Below are positions 9,651 through 18,870 of a DNA stretch of 64,000 nucleotides, piece after piece; within the stretch, counting starts at the first letter, position 1, and the number at the start of each line of letters is the position of its first letter. Source of the stretch: Symbiodinium natans. Lineage: Eukaryota; Sar; Dinophyceae; Suessiales; Symbiodiniaceae. The notes beneath the pieces were generated by a model. That model saw nothing but the letters and a program-made list of their open reading frames with translations. It ran no database searches and was not told the DNA's origin. Location of the stretch: the NCBI GenBank assembly GCA_905221605.1, contig CAJNDS010002751.1, positions 1 through 64,000 of the forward strand. Reading direction: 5' to 3'. The position numbers and the translations under genes are program-made.

Positions 9651-9737
9651 GACGGCTTGCCAGCTCCTGAATCGCAGCTGCACGAGGCATCTGGGCAGGG
9701 CCGGCCTTTGGTGCCGTAGGGTCTATAGGCTTGCGAG
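9651..9737 (+). CDS. Exon-like island 12
   Basis: The acceptor AAACAG lies right at the heptamer (CCCTAAACAG) and the donor is GCGAG|GTTTAGGG. One frame is open throughout (TACQLLNRSCTRHLGRAG); another reads DGLPAPESQLHEASGQGRP before a stop. Confidence 0.45.
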
Positions 9738-9747
9738 GTTTAGGGTG

Positions 9748-9814
9748 TAGTTCAGGGTTTAGGGTTTAGGGTTTAGGGTTTAGGGTTTAGGGTTTAGGGT
9801 TTAGGGTTTAGGGT
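9748..9814 (+). repeat. TTTAGGG array
   Basis: About 9 units right of island 12. Confidence 0.85.
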
Positions 9815-10339
9815 CAACGGTCCAGGGTTTAGGGGATATTCTTATAAGAATCCTACAGTGTGAAGGGGGAACTCAGGCCTTAGCAGCGCCCCAAAGAACC
9901 ATAGACACTGGCCTTAAACGTGCAACGGACTCAAATCTGGAACAGGCGCCTTCTGAAGCTCTGAAAATCCCTCTTGGGTTTAGGGTTTTGGGTTTAGGGT
10001 TTAGGGTTGAGGGTTGAGGGTTGAGGGTTATTCGGGTTTATGGTTTAGGGTCTACATGTGGCTCGAAATCCTTGGAAATCTTGTGCTTGCCAACCCAGCC
10101 AAGAGCTGCTAAAGCCCTAACCACTCTAGGAAGTACTTTACGTTTGATTTTCTGGGTGTTCTATGTTGATGTATGTATATGTCCTAAACCCCAACCAAAA
10201 CCCTAAGCCCTACTTTTGGAGGGCCCTAGGCTCTTTAACCTCTGAACTTACCGTTGCTCCGGGGCGGACATGGGGTTCACGGAGGGTTCAGGCAAACCCC
10301 TTCTTTAGACAACCCCGTAGCCCTCAGCTTTAGGGATAC

Positions 10340-10670
10340 ATTACGGTGAACCCTAAACCCTAAACCCTATAAGCCTTAAACCCTAAGCCCTAAACCCTAA
10401 ACCCTAAGCCCTAAACCCTAAACCCTAAACTCTAACCCCCCTTCAAGCCCCAAAATTCCCAAACTTCAAGACCCCTAAACTTCCACCCCCAAGTCCCCAA
10501 AAGCCCCAAAGCCTTGACTGTTCTGACCATGCCCATACCCTAAACCCTATAAACCCGAGGCCCTAAACCCTAAAGCCTAAACCCTAAACCCTAAACCCTA
10601 AACCCTGAACCCTGAACCCTGAACCCTGAACCCTGAACCCTAAACCCTGAACCCTGAACCCTGAACCCTA
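10340..10670 (-). repeat. CCCTAAA arrays with CCCTGAA variants
   Basis: Two blocks (10340-10432 and 10545-10670) separated by C-rich degenerate sequence. Confidence 0.8.
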
Positions 10671-10672
10671 AG

Positions 10673-10751
10673 CGTGTCCTTCTTTCCGAGAGCCCTCTGT
10701 GCCTGCCAGGCCGCAGCCCTGCTTGCCGTCCGCTATGGGGACACCCCAAGG
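10673..10751 (+). CDS. Exon-like island 13 (VSFFPRALCACQAAALLAVR)
   Basis: Left edge CCCTAAG after a CCCTGAA/CCCTAAA array; donor CCAAGG|GTTTAGGG. Frame VSFFPRALCACQAAALLAVR. Confidence 0.5.
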
Positions 10752-10752
10752 G

Positions 10753-10840
10753 TTTAGGGTTTAGGGTTTAGTGTTTAGGGTTTGGGGTTTAGGGTCTAGG
10801 GTTTAGGGTTCAGGGTTTAGGGTTAGGGTTTAGGGTTTAG
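10753..10840 (+). repeat. TTTAGGG array
   Basis: About 12 units with variants, between island 13 and element H3. Confidence 0.8.
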
Positions 10841-10995
10841 GGTGGCACCCTTATTCCTTTTCTTTTTTTTTTTTTGGGTGGGGGGGGGGGGGGGGGGGGG
10901 GTTTCGGTTCCCTTGTAAACCCCTTTCGGCAACAAAAAGGCACCCTTTTGAATCTCTAAACCCTAAACCCTAAACCCTAGTAACAACCTAGAAAC
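10841..10995. mobile_element. Family H element H3, with poly-G core and a CCCTAAA array in the right arm
   Basis: GGCACCCTTATTCC, then T/G homopolymers, AACAAAAAGGCACCCTTTTG, then CTAAACCC units (about 10955-10978) where H1 has GATCCTAGG, then TAGTAACAACCTAG. Confidence 0.6.
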
Positions 10996-10997
10996 AT

Positions 10998-11370
10998 ACG
11001 TAGATTATGAGGTGTTGGGATTTAGGGGCCTAGGGTTGAGTTGAGAGGTTAAGGCGCTAAGGGGTCCCCATGACAGTATACACGCAACCCACATGTATGT
11101 ACATAAGGTCCGTTTACCGGCGCCATCAAAATCATGCAGCTTGCCGAAGTAATTGCTTGTGAGGAGGTTCTGAGCGCATAAATCAGAAATTAGATCAGCC
11201 CTCATGGGCGAACATTTTATGTGTCGCATATGGTTCATGATCAATTTTTTTGGGCATTTTGGAGGTCTCCATGGAAATATACGGCACATGTACATCCAAG
11301 TGTGCTCAAGATTCAGATCGACCGACCCTTTGGTCAGTTCTCAGAAAATTGGGGTCCTGTTTTTGTCAGA
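10998..11370. other. Unique DNA with low-support - frame
   Basis: A - strand frame (11005-11295) includes RADLISDLCAQNLLTSNYFG. Less GC-rich than the exon islands; undecided. Confidence 0.25.
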
Positions 11371-11542
11371 ATTTAGGGTTTAGGGTTTAGGGTTTAGGGT
11401 TTAGGGTTGCCTCTCTCCAGGAAGTGACAGTAGTATGGGTAGGTTTAGATAGCTGCGAGAGCAGAGAGAGTTTCTCCAGCCAATCATGAAGTCCTAACTC
11501 GCGTGCTTCCGCGACAGGCCCAGACCTCTTAAATAAGGACAT

Positions 11543-11628
11543 GGGTTTAGGGTTTAGGGTTTAGGGGTTTAGGGGTTTAGGGGTTTAGGGGTTTAGGGTT
11601 TAGGGTTTAGGGTTTAGGGTTTAGGGCC
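11543..11628 (+). repeat. TTTAGGG/TTTAGGGG array
   Basis: About 11 units mixing 7- and 8-mers. Confidence 0.85.
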
Positions 11629-11905
11629 CTACATCAGGAATTGGATCTCCCCCCCCCAATTCAGCACTGGTACCTGGTAGCACGTTTGGAGATTTCATGC
11701 TTGAAGTTCATTGGGTGTACGAGGACCTTGCTGAGCAATATTTTTCGACAGCTCAGAGGTCCCTGAGCCCCCCCTGAACCCCAAAACCCGAAAACCGAAA
11801 CTCTAAATCCTCAACTCTAAGTCCTGAACCCTATAAACTTATAAACCCTAAACCCTGAACCCCAAACCCCTAAACCCCAGAGCCCGAAACCTGTAAACCC
11901 TCAAG

Positions 11906-11987
11906 CTTTGGGCTTCCTGCGAAGGACTGCCGAGTTCCTTCCTTGGTGTTGCCACTGCTGGACTGCGCCTGCGCCCTGCTGCCCGAG
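11906..11987 (+). CDS. Exon-like island 14
   Basis: Left edge CTCAAG, donor CCCGAG|GTAGCA. Two open frames: LWASCEGLPSSFLGVATAGL and CRVPSLVLPLLDCACALLPE. Confidence 0.4.
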
Positions 11988-12287
11988 GTAGCACAGGGGT
12001 GGTGGGGGGCGGGGCGGGGGGGGGGGGCTAGGGTTTCGGGTTCAGGGTTCAGGGTTCAGGGTTTAGGGTTTAGGGTTTAGGGTACTCCAAAACCGCCCCC
12101 GAAGACTTGTCACCACGAGCCAGACCAGCGCCCAAGGCCAGCAACAAGTAGCAAAGCAAACGTTTGCAGGTTCTCAAGGGGTACAGGATTTAGGGTCCTT
12201 TCAACCCCCCTCCCTCAAGAACCCTATAAAAACCCCAAACCCCAACCCTAAACCCTAATTAAACCCTAAACCCTAACCAAACCACAG

Positions 12288-12371
12288 GTGCTCTCGGCCG
12301 CCGCAGCCCTGGAGGCTTGGACGCAGGGCTGGTGGGAGTCCAAGGCGCAGGCAGGAGACGGGGGCGCTTAG
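12288..12371 (+). CDS. Exon-like island 15, possible last exon
   Basis: Acceptor AACCACAG. Twenty-seven codons (VLSAAAALEAWTQGWWESKA) before a TAG at 12369 formed where the TTAGGG-type flank begins. Confidence 0.5.
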   Translation: MLSAAAALEAWTQGWWESKAQAGDGGA

Positions 12372-12466
12372 GGTTTCGGGTTTGGAAGTAGCAGAAGGTT
12401 GAGGGTTCTAAGGGTTTTGAGATCATGCGGGGGGGGGGGGGGGGTGCAGGGCTATCGGGTTAAATA

Positions 12467-12565
12467 TACGGGTCGGGATAATTGCTAAGGGTCTTTCCGT
12501 TATGGTGCCAATATAGTTTTTCTATCATAACCCCCGAAACCCTATTCTAATCATTAAGGGCCCTA
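12467..12565. mobile_element. Family C inverted-repeat element C1
   Basis: ACGGGTCGGGATAATTGCTA ... TCTAATCATTAAGGGCCC. Five copies carry GGGGTCGGAATAATT / AATTATTCAGACCCC-type ends. Confidence 0.6.
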
Positions 12566-13330
12566 CGTTCGGCTGCTTTAGGATGTTAGCTGGGGTGGGC
12601 TTGAGGGGTTTAATGGGCTTGGGGTTTCGGGCTGAGGGCTTCCTGTACCATAGTTTCCTGAGGAATTATGTTACTTGTTTTATTTGCAGATTACACATAC
12701 TATTTCTTGTTAGGGTTCAAGAAAAGTATACCTTTAGGGGGCTTAGATCCGGGCTTAAGTGTCTTGATGCAGGGAACTAATGTTAGTGTGCCCAACAACA
12801 TTTCATCAAGGAACGTGCCTTATTTATAAGGTTCCAAGGGCTACCGCCTCGCCTATTTAGGGGTCTTGTTGCTGAACCAGGGTATGTTCCTCAATACATA
12901 CCTGAAATTGTAAGGGGGTTCATGATCGAATGGATATGCCTTACTTGTGAGGCGTTGAGTTTTCTGTGTGGGTCTCAGGGTTTTCCGAACACGGTCCTAC
13001 GGCATTTTCACTCCAACCCGAGAGCAAGGCCCAACAATAACAGGGCTGAAGGTGCCGAAGCCTTGTTTGGGTCTTCTTTTGGGGTAGGGTGAAGTTAAGG
13101 TGGGGTGGCATAAGATCCCATACTTGTGTTGTATACTTGTTTTGGAGTACTACACTTTAGTTGCTTTTTTGGTTCTGGGTTCCTATTTGTAGCTAGTTAT
13201 CTACTACAAAGTAGAGTTATAGGAGCCCTTCGAGCTATCGCCTGCAGACCAGGGAGCGCAGCGATCGAAGAGATCTGAATTCACAAGAAGGGGACCACCC
13301 CTTGAGCTTTCTGATGTTGCTTGAGGTTCT
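12566..13330. other. Unique DNA, no supported gene
   Basis: A 65-codon + frame at 12583 is partly GGGTTT-like. Contains TACTACAAAGTAGAGTTAT hairpin-like bits near 13200. Nothing else seen. Confidence 0.4.
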
Positions 13331-13491
13331 AATGTGGGGCTCTCCCCCCCGAGCCTGAACCCTAAGCCCTAAACACAAACATATAAGCCCTGAACCCTAG
13401 ACCTTAAGCCTAAACCCTAAACCCTCAGCCCCCAGACCCTAAAAGCCCTAGAGGACCTAGACCCTAAACCCTAAACCCTGAACCTTTGCAG

Positions 13492-13546
13492 CTTGTAGGC
13501 GGCAATCGCCAAGTGGAGCTTCGCAGATCTGGAGGCCATGAGCTGG
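13492..13546 (+). CDS. Exon-like island 16 (LVGGNRQVELRRSGGHEL)
   Basis: Good splice context: acceptor CCTTTGCAG and donor CTGG|GTGAGC. Frame LVGGNRQVELRRSGGHEL. Convergent CCCTAAA/TTATAGGG-type flanks. Confidence 0.5.
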
Positions 13547-13822
13547 GTGAGCCGAGGTTAGTAGGGAAGGGGTACAGGGCGACAAGGGGTTTATAGGGTT
13601 TAAAAAGGGTTTATAGGGCTTGAAAGGGTTTATAGGGCCTGAGAAGGTTTTTTTGGGTTTATAGGGTTTGTAGTGTTTATAGGGTTTATAGGGTTGAGGG
13701 GTGCGAACCCCGGCCCCGATCGGCACTAACAACCGCAGTTCCGAGCCGTGCCCAAACGGCCCAAGCAGCCCACACCCCCTAAACCCTAAACCCTAATTAA
13801 ACCTTAAACCCTAAACCCTAAC

Positions 13823-13912
13823 CCCTAAACCCCTAAACCCCTAAACCCCTAAACCCCTAAACCCCTAAACCCCTAAACCCCTAAACCCCTAAACCCCTAA
13901 ACCCCTAAACCC
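13823..13912 (-). repeat. CCCCTAAA octamer array
   Basis: About 11 perfect octamers within a CCCTAAA array (13777-13918). Confidence 0.85.
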
Positions 13913-13933
13913 TAAACCAACTGACTGCCTTAG

Positions 13934-13992
13934 TCAAAGCCCAGATCCGAATAGGCCACGCCAGGCTCCGGTACATCTTCTTTCGAGAATGG
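13934..13992 (+). CDS. Exon-like island 17 (KAQIRIGHARLRYIFFREW)
   Basis: Acceptor TGCCTTAG, donor AATGG|GTATCA. The frame KAQIRIGHARLRYIFFREW is strongly protein-like. Confidence 0.55.
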
Positions 13993-14103
13993 GTATCAGT
14001 TTCGCCCCTAAACCCAATACACACAACCCTAAACTTCTTAATGACTGCCATAAGAGGGCCTTAGTATATGGGCCTATATAGAAAATAGTAGAACGGCCTC
14101 ATT

Positions 14104-14439
14104 ATGGTAACTTACTTTAGGATTCTTGACCCAGGCCTGTGGGGGTTGAGTTTGCAGTTCTGTTCTGTTCGAGGGGGGGCGGTGTTTGTTGGAGTCTCGG
14201 TTCCCATTAAACTCCAAACGCCCAAGAAGTTCGTGGCGTCCTTGCAAGGCGCTGCTGACCGCCGGTCCCTGGAAAGACACCGAGGTGCTGGCACGCCTGA
14301 TCAGCGTGCCTCGGTTTTGAAACTGAAAGGCTTCGGAATTGGGCTGGAGTTCCTTGTTCAGGTGCCGCATGGTCTTTCGAATTGGTTTTTTCAGTTGCTG
14401 GTCACTATTCGAAGTGCCCGGAAGAAGGAACTACCGTGA
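14104..14439 (+). CDS. Possible exon, strand uncertain
   Basis: Open on + for 111 codons (KKFVASLQGAADRRSLERHR) and on - for 98. Plain unique DNA between a CCCCTAAA satellite and a tRNA-like short element. No family recognised. Confidence 0.3.
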   Translation: MVTYFRILDPGLWGLSLQFCSVRGGAVFVGVSVPIKLQTPKKFVASLQGAADRRSLERHRGAGTPDQRASVLKLKGFGIGLEFLVQVPHGLSNWFFQLLVTIRSARKKELP

Positions 14440-14570
14440 AGGGGTCTCGGAGGCTTCAGGGTTCCGGGTTTGAGGCTTGAAGGTATGCTTGAGTTTGGTT
14501 TCTGAATTTAGTTGCTTCACTGTATAACGGACCAATCAGGTAAATGGTTAAAACATGGCCACGAAGGGCT

Positions 14571-14656
14571 GAGCTGAGCGGCTCGGGCGGCGCTGAGTGT
14601 GTCCAGGGCGAGACCGGCCACCCTGGTTCGAAGCCGTTGTTCTGGCACCATGTTTA
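14571..14656 (+). mobile_element. Possible tRNA-derived short element
   Basis: Contains GGTTCGAAGCC (B-box-like) and TGAGCGGCTCGGGCGG (A-box-like), with TTCTGGCACCA at the end. The T-stem does not pair well and no full cloverleaf could be drawn, so a decayed tRNA-derived SINE is more likely than a tRNA gene. Confidence 0.3.
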
Positions 14657-14672
14657 GGGTGCTAGTGACCTA

Positions 14673-14771
14673 AACCCCAAACCCCAAACCCCAAACCTTA
14701 AACCCCAAACCCCAAACCCCAAACCCCAAACCCCAAGCCCTAAGCCCTAAGCCCTAAGCCCTAAACCCTAT
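14673..14771 (-). repeat. CCCCAAA/CCCTAAG array
   Basis: About 14 units, mainly CCCCAAA, then CCCTAAG. Confidence 0.8.
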
Positions 14772-14856
14772 CGAGGTCCGCCAACAAACCCATCCTCCCC
14801 ACCCGCTTGGCAGCCCCCAGTCCCTTAGCCCGAAACCCATGCTCCAACCATGAGAA

Positions 14857-14968
14857 AGGGTTTAGGGTTTAGGGTTTAGGGTTTAGGGTTTAGGGTTCAG
14901 GGGTTTAGGGGTTTAGGGGTTTAGGGGTTTAGGGGTTTAGGGTTTTAGGGGTTTAGGGTTTAGGGTGT
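14857..14968 (+). repeat. TTTAGGG then TTTAGGGG array
   Basis: Heptamers changing to octamers, like 1073-1305. Confidence 0.8.
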
Positions 14969-15004
14969 TGGGGCTCTGGGCTTCCCTCAAGCCACAATCC
15001 CCAA

Positions 15005-15166
15005 ACCCTACACCCCAAACCCTAAACCCTAGACCCTGAACCCTAAACAACCCTAAACCACCCTAAACCCTAAACCCTAAACCCTAAACCCTAAGCCCTA
15101 AACCCTAAACCCTAAACCCTAAACCCTAAACCCTAAACCCTAAACCCTAAACCCTAAACCCTACCT
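15005..15166 (-). repeat. CCCTAAA array
   Basis: About 22 units leading to the acceptor of island 18. Confidence 0.85.
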
Positions 15167-15179
15167 ACACCTCACACAG

Positions 15180-15271
15180 GCCTGGCTTGAGGCGCCCCAT
15201 GACCAAATGGAGCGCTTCCCCGTGGGCGATGCGGGCGCCTGGGACAAGGCCGGCTCGCTGCAAATGTGCGG
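15180..15271 (+). CDS. Exon-like island 18 (AWLEAPHDQMERFPVGDAGA)
   Basis: Acceptor CTCACACAG after a long CCCTAAA array. Frame AWLEAPHDQMERFPVGDAGA then WDKAGSLQMCG, up to a TTAGGG flank. A donor G|TGCGG at 15266 is possible. Confidence 0.6.
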
Positions 15272-15385
15272 ATTAGGGTTTAGAGTTTAGGGTTTAGGGT
15301 TTAGGGTTTAGGGCAACAATTTAAAGCAAAATGAAGGGCGTGGAGGCCAAGATTGGAGCTTCTAGGGTTTAGGAGTTGGGGTTTA

Positions 15386-15499
15386 CTTGGAGGTTCATGG
15401 TACTTGTTAACCAGGTATAGCTGTACTTACAACCCACTTATAAGTACAGCTATACAAGTTCAGTTATAATTGGTTAGTCAGTGCCATGAACCTGCAAGT
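15386..15499. mobile_element. Family D inverted-repeat element D1
   Basis: CTTGGAGGTTCATGGTACTT ... GTGCCATGAACCTGCAAG, with inner AACCCACTTATAAGTACAG arms. Confidence 0.65.
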
Positions 15500-15771
15500 A
15501 GCTGCTTTGGTGATACCTTTTAAACAGCACATCCTAGCCCAGCTGGTACGACTCTTTGTACATACCTTCCGAAGTTCAACATGTACTACCACCATAGTTG
15601 CTTGAATGTAGGGAACCTTTCATTCTGGACTGTACACCGGGGGGCATCTCTAACTGAATTTGCAAGGTGGTCGTGGTTTCAAAGCGTGGCCCTTTGCCGG
15701 GGTTGAGGGTTTAGGGTTTAGGAGTTACCCTAAACCCCAAACCCCAAACCCTAAAGGGTTTGGGGTTTCAG

Positions 15772-15923
15772 AGCCTCCCCGACACTCCCCGCCGGGCCCC
15801 GAAATCCGAGAGACCATCGTAGGCAGCGGCGGTTCTGCGGAAGCTGCACTTGGCGCTTCCTTCGTTGGCCTTGTCGCCCTGATGCACTTGCTTGTGCATT
15901 CAGGGGGTGCGAGTTCGGAAGGG
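15772..15923 (+). CDS. Exon-like island with a hydrophobic segment
   Basis: The acceptor TTTCAG ends at 15771 and the donor GGG|GTGCGA begins at 15924. The frame includes PEIRETIVGSGGSAEAALGA followed by a membrane-type stretch SFVGLVALMHLLVHSG. Left flank is mixed CCCTAAA/CCCCAAA and right flank is TTTAGGG. At 152 bp it is one of the longest islands of this kind. Confidence 0.55.
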
Positions 15924-16143
15924 GTGCGACTTCGGCTTTCGGGGTTTCGGGTTTCGGGTTTGGGGTTTAGGGTTTAGGGTTTAGGGTTTCATTGTGTGTT
16001 GGTTTTCGTGTGGGGTAGGCATTCGTAAGCCGATGCATGGTTCATGATGCCAACTGCTTGCGGAGGTGATCTCGAGCATCAGTGGCCAGGAAAACTGTCG
16101 CTGCAACCAAGATCAACCCGCAAGTAGCACTCTGATCAGGTGA

Positions 16144-16274
16144 CTATAGGGGTCGGAATAATTGCTAGTAGTATTGCCTTAATCAACATACTATAAGAAC
16201 CCCCCCCCCCCCCCAAAAAAAAAAAAAAAAAACGAAACAAAAAGAAGAAGAAGACTCTAATCATTCAGGCCCCA
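16144..16274. mobile_element. Family C element C2 with C/A homopolymer core
   Basis: CTATAGGGGTCGGAATAATT at the left and TCTAATCATTCAGGCCCC at the right. The centre is a run of about 15 C followed by about 18 A. Confidence 0.65.
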
Positions 16275-16351
16275 ATATTAGCCCCTTGCGCGTTGAGGCC
16301 ATGCCCCAGCTTGAGAATACCGGCAGCGTTGCCGGTGGATTAGACAGAGAT

Positions 16352-16460
16352 TTTAGGCTTTCAGGGTTTTAGGGTTTTAGGGTTTTAGGGTTTTAGGGTT
16401 TTAGGGTTTTAGGGTTTTAGGGTTTTAGGGTTTTAGGGTTTTAGGGTTTAGGGTTTAGGG
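16352..16460 (+). repeat. TTTTAGGG octamer array
   Basis: About 11 TTTTAGGG units and then heptamers; another length variant. Confidence 0.85.
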
Positions 16461-16607
16461 CGCCACGATTGCTTGTGGAGCTCGGGACATGTTCAAGGAT
16501 TGGTGCTGGCGATTTTTTTTTTTTGATGGGTCTCATGGTGGTTCAAGGGGCTTATACGATCCGCCTCTGGTTTTCGCTGATTGAGACTGGAGATCTGCGC
16601 GCGTAAG

Positions 16608-16662
16608 GCCAGTGGCCGAGCTCCTTCGCGAACACTTCTCAGCAGTGACTTGTCCGAAGCAG
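16608..16662 (+). CDS. Exon-like island 19, strand uncertain
   Basis: Left edge GTAAG, donor AAGCAG|GGTTTAGGG. Frame ASGRAPSRTLLSSDLSEA; the - strand is open too. Confidence 0.35.
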
Positions 16663-16769
16663 GGTTTAGGGTTTAGAGTTTAGGGTCCAGGGTTTAGGGT
16701 TTAGGGTTTAGGGTTTAGGGCAGCCTGGGATTGAAGATGCAGGGGTTTGGGCTTAAGGGTTCTGGAGGT

Positions 16770-17330
16770 TAGGGGTGAGGGTTCGTTTGGGGTTTTGGGG
16801 TTAGGGGGTTAGGCTTCGTTTAGGCTTACGATTCAACTAAAACGGTTAGGGGCTTAGCGAATGAGCTCGAGGGTTAAGGGTGCTTTGTTGCTTGCTGTAG
16901 GGGTCCGCTTGAGGTTCTGCGTTTGGGGGCTTCGGGTTTGGGTGCAATCAAGATTTTTCGGGTTTGGGGGCGTTGTGTTTTTGTGGGTGTGCTGTCACTC
17001 AGAGCGATTGTCAATTCGAGTCAAATCTAATAACTGGGGAGTACAGTAGCTTCAAGAAGCGATTCTTGGGTGATAGGAGACACGTCGAAGACCACAGCCA
17101 CAAACAAGCCCTAAGCATGTCCTTAACCTCTGAATCCTCAAACCTAGAACTCCCTGAAAATCGCTTCTGAACCTCTCATAAGCTCTGGGAGTACCCCCAA
17201 TGCTCAACCGCAATCCTACGCATCACCGTAGAGCCATCTAACGTTTACTCAGCCTTGCATACCAAACCCAAATGGTGCACGAAACCCTCTTGTAGACCCA
17301 ATCCCTTAAACCTAGACCCCAATCCCTAAG
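16770..17330. other. Unique DNA, no supported gene
   Basis: Short + frames at 16861 and 16964 lack coding features. Confidence 0.4.
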
Positions 17331-17336
17331 CAACAG

Positions 17337-17435
17337 GAAGGACAACCGCGAGCTGGGGCCTCAGCACAAGGACGTAGTGCTACTCTGGAATGCTCTAGAT
17401 GTAGCGGCAATGGTGATGTTGACGGCAGAGGGGAG
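17337..17435 (+). CDS. Exon-like island (KDNRELGPQHKDVVLLWNAL)
   Basis: The acceptor AACAG ends at 17336 and the donor GGGAG|GTTGGT begins at 17436. The frame reads KDNRELGPQHKDVVLLWNAL then DVAAMVMLTAEGR, typical soluble protein. A second frame is also open (SATLECSRCSGNGD). It begins a coding-rich stretch that reaches 18.77 kb. Confidence 0.5.
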
Positions 17436-17516
17436 GTTGGTGGGGTAGTTTGCTTCCAGCATGCTGCCTGTACCCCTAAACCCTAAACCCTAAACCCTAA
17501 ACCCAAAACCCTTGAC

Positions 17517-17715
17517 ATGCAAGTTGTTCTAGCAACAGCATTCAGCAGATCGTACCGATCTTCCGGTTCAAAACGCCACCGACTTGAGGGGATCAAGAGC
17601 ACGGCAGCTTGCCTAGCATCTGCGGCGGAGAGCTTCGTCGATATGACCGACGCTTTGCTTGAATCATCAGAGAATCCCTCGGCACCTATGCCAGCCCTGA
17701 ACCCTGAACTCCACA
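17517..17715 (+). CDS. Coding-like island, strand uncertain
   Basis: Open on both strands. The + strand gives STAACLASAAESFVDMTDAL. The - strand gives STKLSAADARQAAVLLIPSS and RFEPEDRYDLLNAV. Neighbouring islands at 17337 and 17803 read +, which favours + weakly. Flanked on both sides by CCCTAAA-type repeats. Confidence 0.35.
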
Positions 17716-17802
17716 CCCTAGAACCTACACCCGACCCTAAACCGGAAACGTGCTCAAACCGGAGACCTTACATGGAAATCCGAAACCCTGAGCCTCTTCA
17801 AG

Positions 17803-17886
17803 GAGGATGCAGCCAAGGCTCGCCAAGAGTGTCTTCACGATGTCGCGCGGGATGTGGACTTCGCGCCGAAGTTGGACAGCTCCTAA
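17803..17886 (+). CDS. Exon-like island ending in TAA
   Basis: After TTCAAG the frame reads EDAAKARQECLHDVARDVDF and ends in a TAA formed where the CCCTAAA array begins (TCCTAA). If that TAA is used, a telomere-type repeat supplies the stop codon. Otherwise the exon ends a few bases earlier. Confidence 0.5.
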   Translation, partial: EDAAKARQECLHDVARDVDFAPKLDSS

Positions 17887-17930
17887 ACCCTAAACCCTAA
17901 ACCCTAAACCCTAAACCCTAAACCCTAAAC
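17884..17930 (-). repeat. CCCTAAA array
   Basis: About 7 units between two coding-like segments; ends in the palindrome. Confidence 0.85.
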
Positions 17931-17966
17931 CCTCAGCAACTCCCAGATCCTGGGAGTTGCTGAGGG
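17930..17966. repeat. Perfect 17-bp palindrome at a CCCTAAA array/coding junction
   Basis: CCCTCAGCAACTCCCAG and CTGGGAGTTGCTGAGGG with a 3-bp loop ATC. The right arm belongs to the coding-like frame (WELLRELEG); the left arm joins the array. Confidence 0.8.
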
Positions 17967-18133
17967 AACTTGAGGGGGTGGACCTTGATGGTGGGTGCAA
18001 AGCGAAGAAGGAAGCCGGCGAACTTTGGGAGTGGGTCCTCGATGTGGCGGATTGCCTTGAGGAGATCGGGAGGACGAGGGAGGAGGCAAGAAGGTCGAGC
18101 CTTTCAAGAGAGATCAAGTATGAATGTGACTGA
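17951..18133 (+). CDS. Helical coding-like segment (WELLRELEG...)
   Basis: Sixty codons to a TGA at 18131: WELLRELEGVDLDGGCKAKK, then ELWEWVLDVADCLEEIGRTR and a basic tail. Strong coding codon pattern. The left edge is one arm of a perfect palindrome at the junction with a CCCTAAA array. It is probably linked to the next segment, in a different frame, by a short intron or an old frameshift. Confidence 0.55.
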   Translation, partial: WELLRELEGVDLDGGCKAKKEAGELWEWVLDVADCLEEIGRTREEARRSSLSREIKYECD

Positions 18134-18161
18134 AAGCCTCATCATGCCTCGTTGCCTTCAG

Positions 18162-18451
18162 ATGCTCAGGGACTACCAGGAGAAGCCGAGAATTGTAGCG
18201 AAGCTGAAGATTTCATGGCCCTACAGAAGCTCATCGCCTACATCTTGGGGCCACAGCAAGGACATCTGGCGCGCATTGACCGTGATCGCGCAATGGTCAT
18301 GTCATGTGGGTGCAACTTCCCATTGTACATCTCCGCAACCGAGGCAGAGCACCACCGTTTCGCAACATCCCGAGATAGGGTTCTCTATGCGTGCGATTCC
18401 TGCTTTCTATCAGGACCGCCGGATCATCTGTCCATAGGATCCTCGGATTGA
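18162..18451 (+). CDS. Coding-like segment with Cys pairs
   Basis: After the acceptor-like TGCCTTCAG the frame runs 96 codons to a TGA at 18449. Excerpts: AEDFMALQKLIAYILGPQQG, RDRAMVMSCGCNFPLYISA and RDRVLYACDSCFLSG. The CGC and CDSC pairs could bind metal. Same strand as the segments on both sides. Family not recognised. Confidence 0.6.
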
Positions 18452-18540
18452 TGAAGTTGCTGTTGTCGTCCTGATTTCGACCCCCTCATCCAGCATGTCG
18501 TGATTTCCTCTAGGGGTTCAGGGGTTTAGGGGTTTAGGGT

Positions 18541-18768
18541 CACAGCAGGCCAGATGCAAAAGGTATCTCTTACAGCTCCCCACTACAACTACTCTTCGTG
18601 GATCAGTTTCCCTTCATGCTCGACGTGGCTTGGAAGGAGGAACATCAAGACGATGTTGTGAAGCGGTGGCGAGAGCACCTGGACGACGTGGCTCGATCGA
18701 TGCACTTGACTCAGCAAGAGGCGAGTCAGCAGACCCAGGTCATGCCAGCCGAATATGCTGAAGTGTAG
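18541..18768 (+). CDS. Coding-like segment, C-terminal
   Basis: Seventy-five codons to a TAG at 18766: LLFVDQFPFMLDVAWKEEHQ, RWREHLDDVARSMHLTQQEA, ending MPAEYAEV. Acidic and helical. Just upstream is a short TTTAGGGG patch at 18515-18540. Together with the preceding segments it suggests a gene of at least 250 codons at 17.3-18.8 kb. Confidence 0.6.
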   Translation, partial: HSRPDAKGISYSSPLQLLFVDQFPFMLDVAWKEEHQDDVVKRWREHLDDVARSMHLTQQEASQQTQVMPAEYAEV

Positions 18769-18817
18769 GCAGCCTCTCTGGATGAGATGCTCAAGTATTG
18801 CTCTCCTTTGTTTGTGG

Positions 18818-18870
18818 TCCCTAAACCCTGAACCCTAAACCCTAAACCCTAAACCCTAAACCCTAAACTG
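18818..18870 (-). repeat. CCCTAAA array
   Basis: About 7 units just after the 17.3-18.8 kb coding-rich stretch. Confidence 0.85.

Noticed and set aside
14571-14656. A functional tRNA gene
   Set aside because: T-stem and acceptor stem do not pair and no anticodon arm could be placed.
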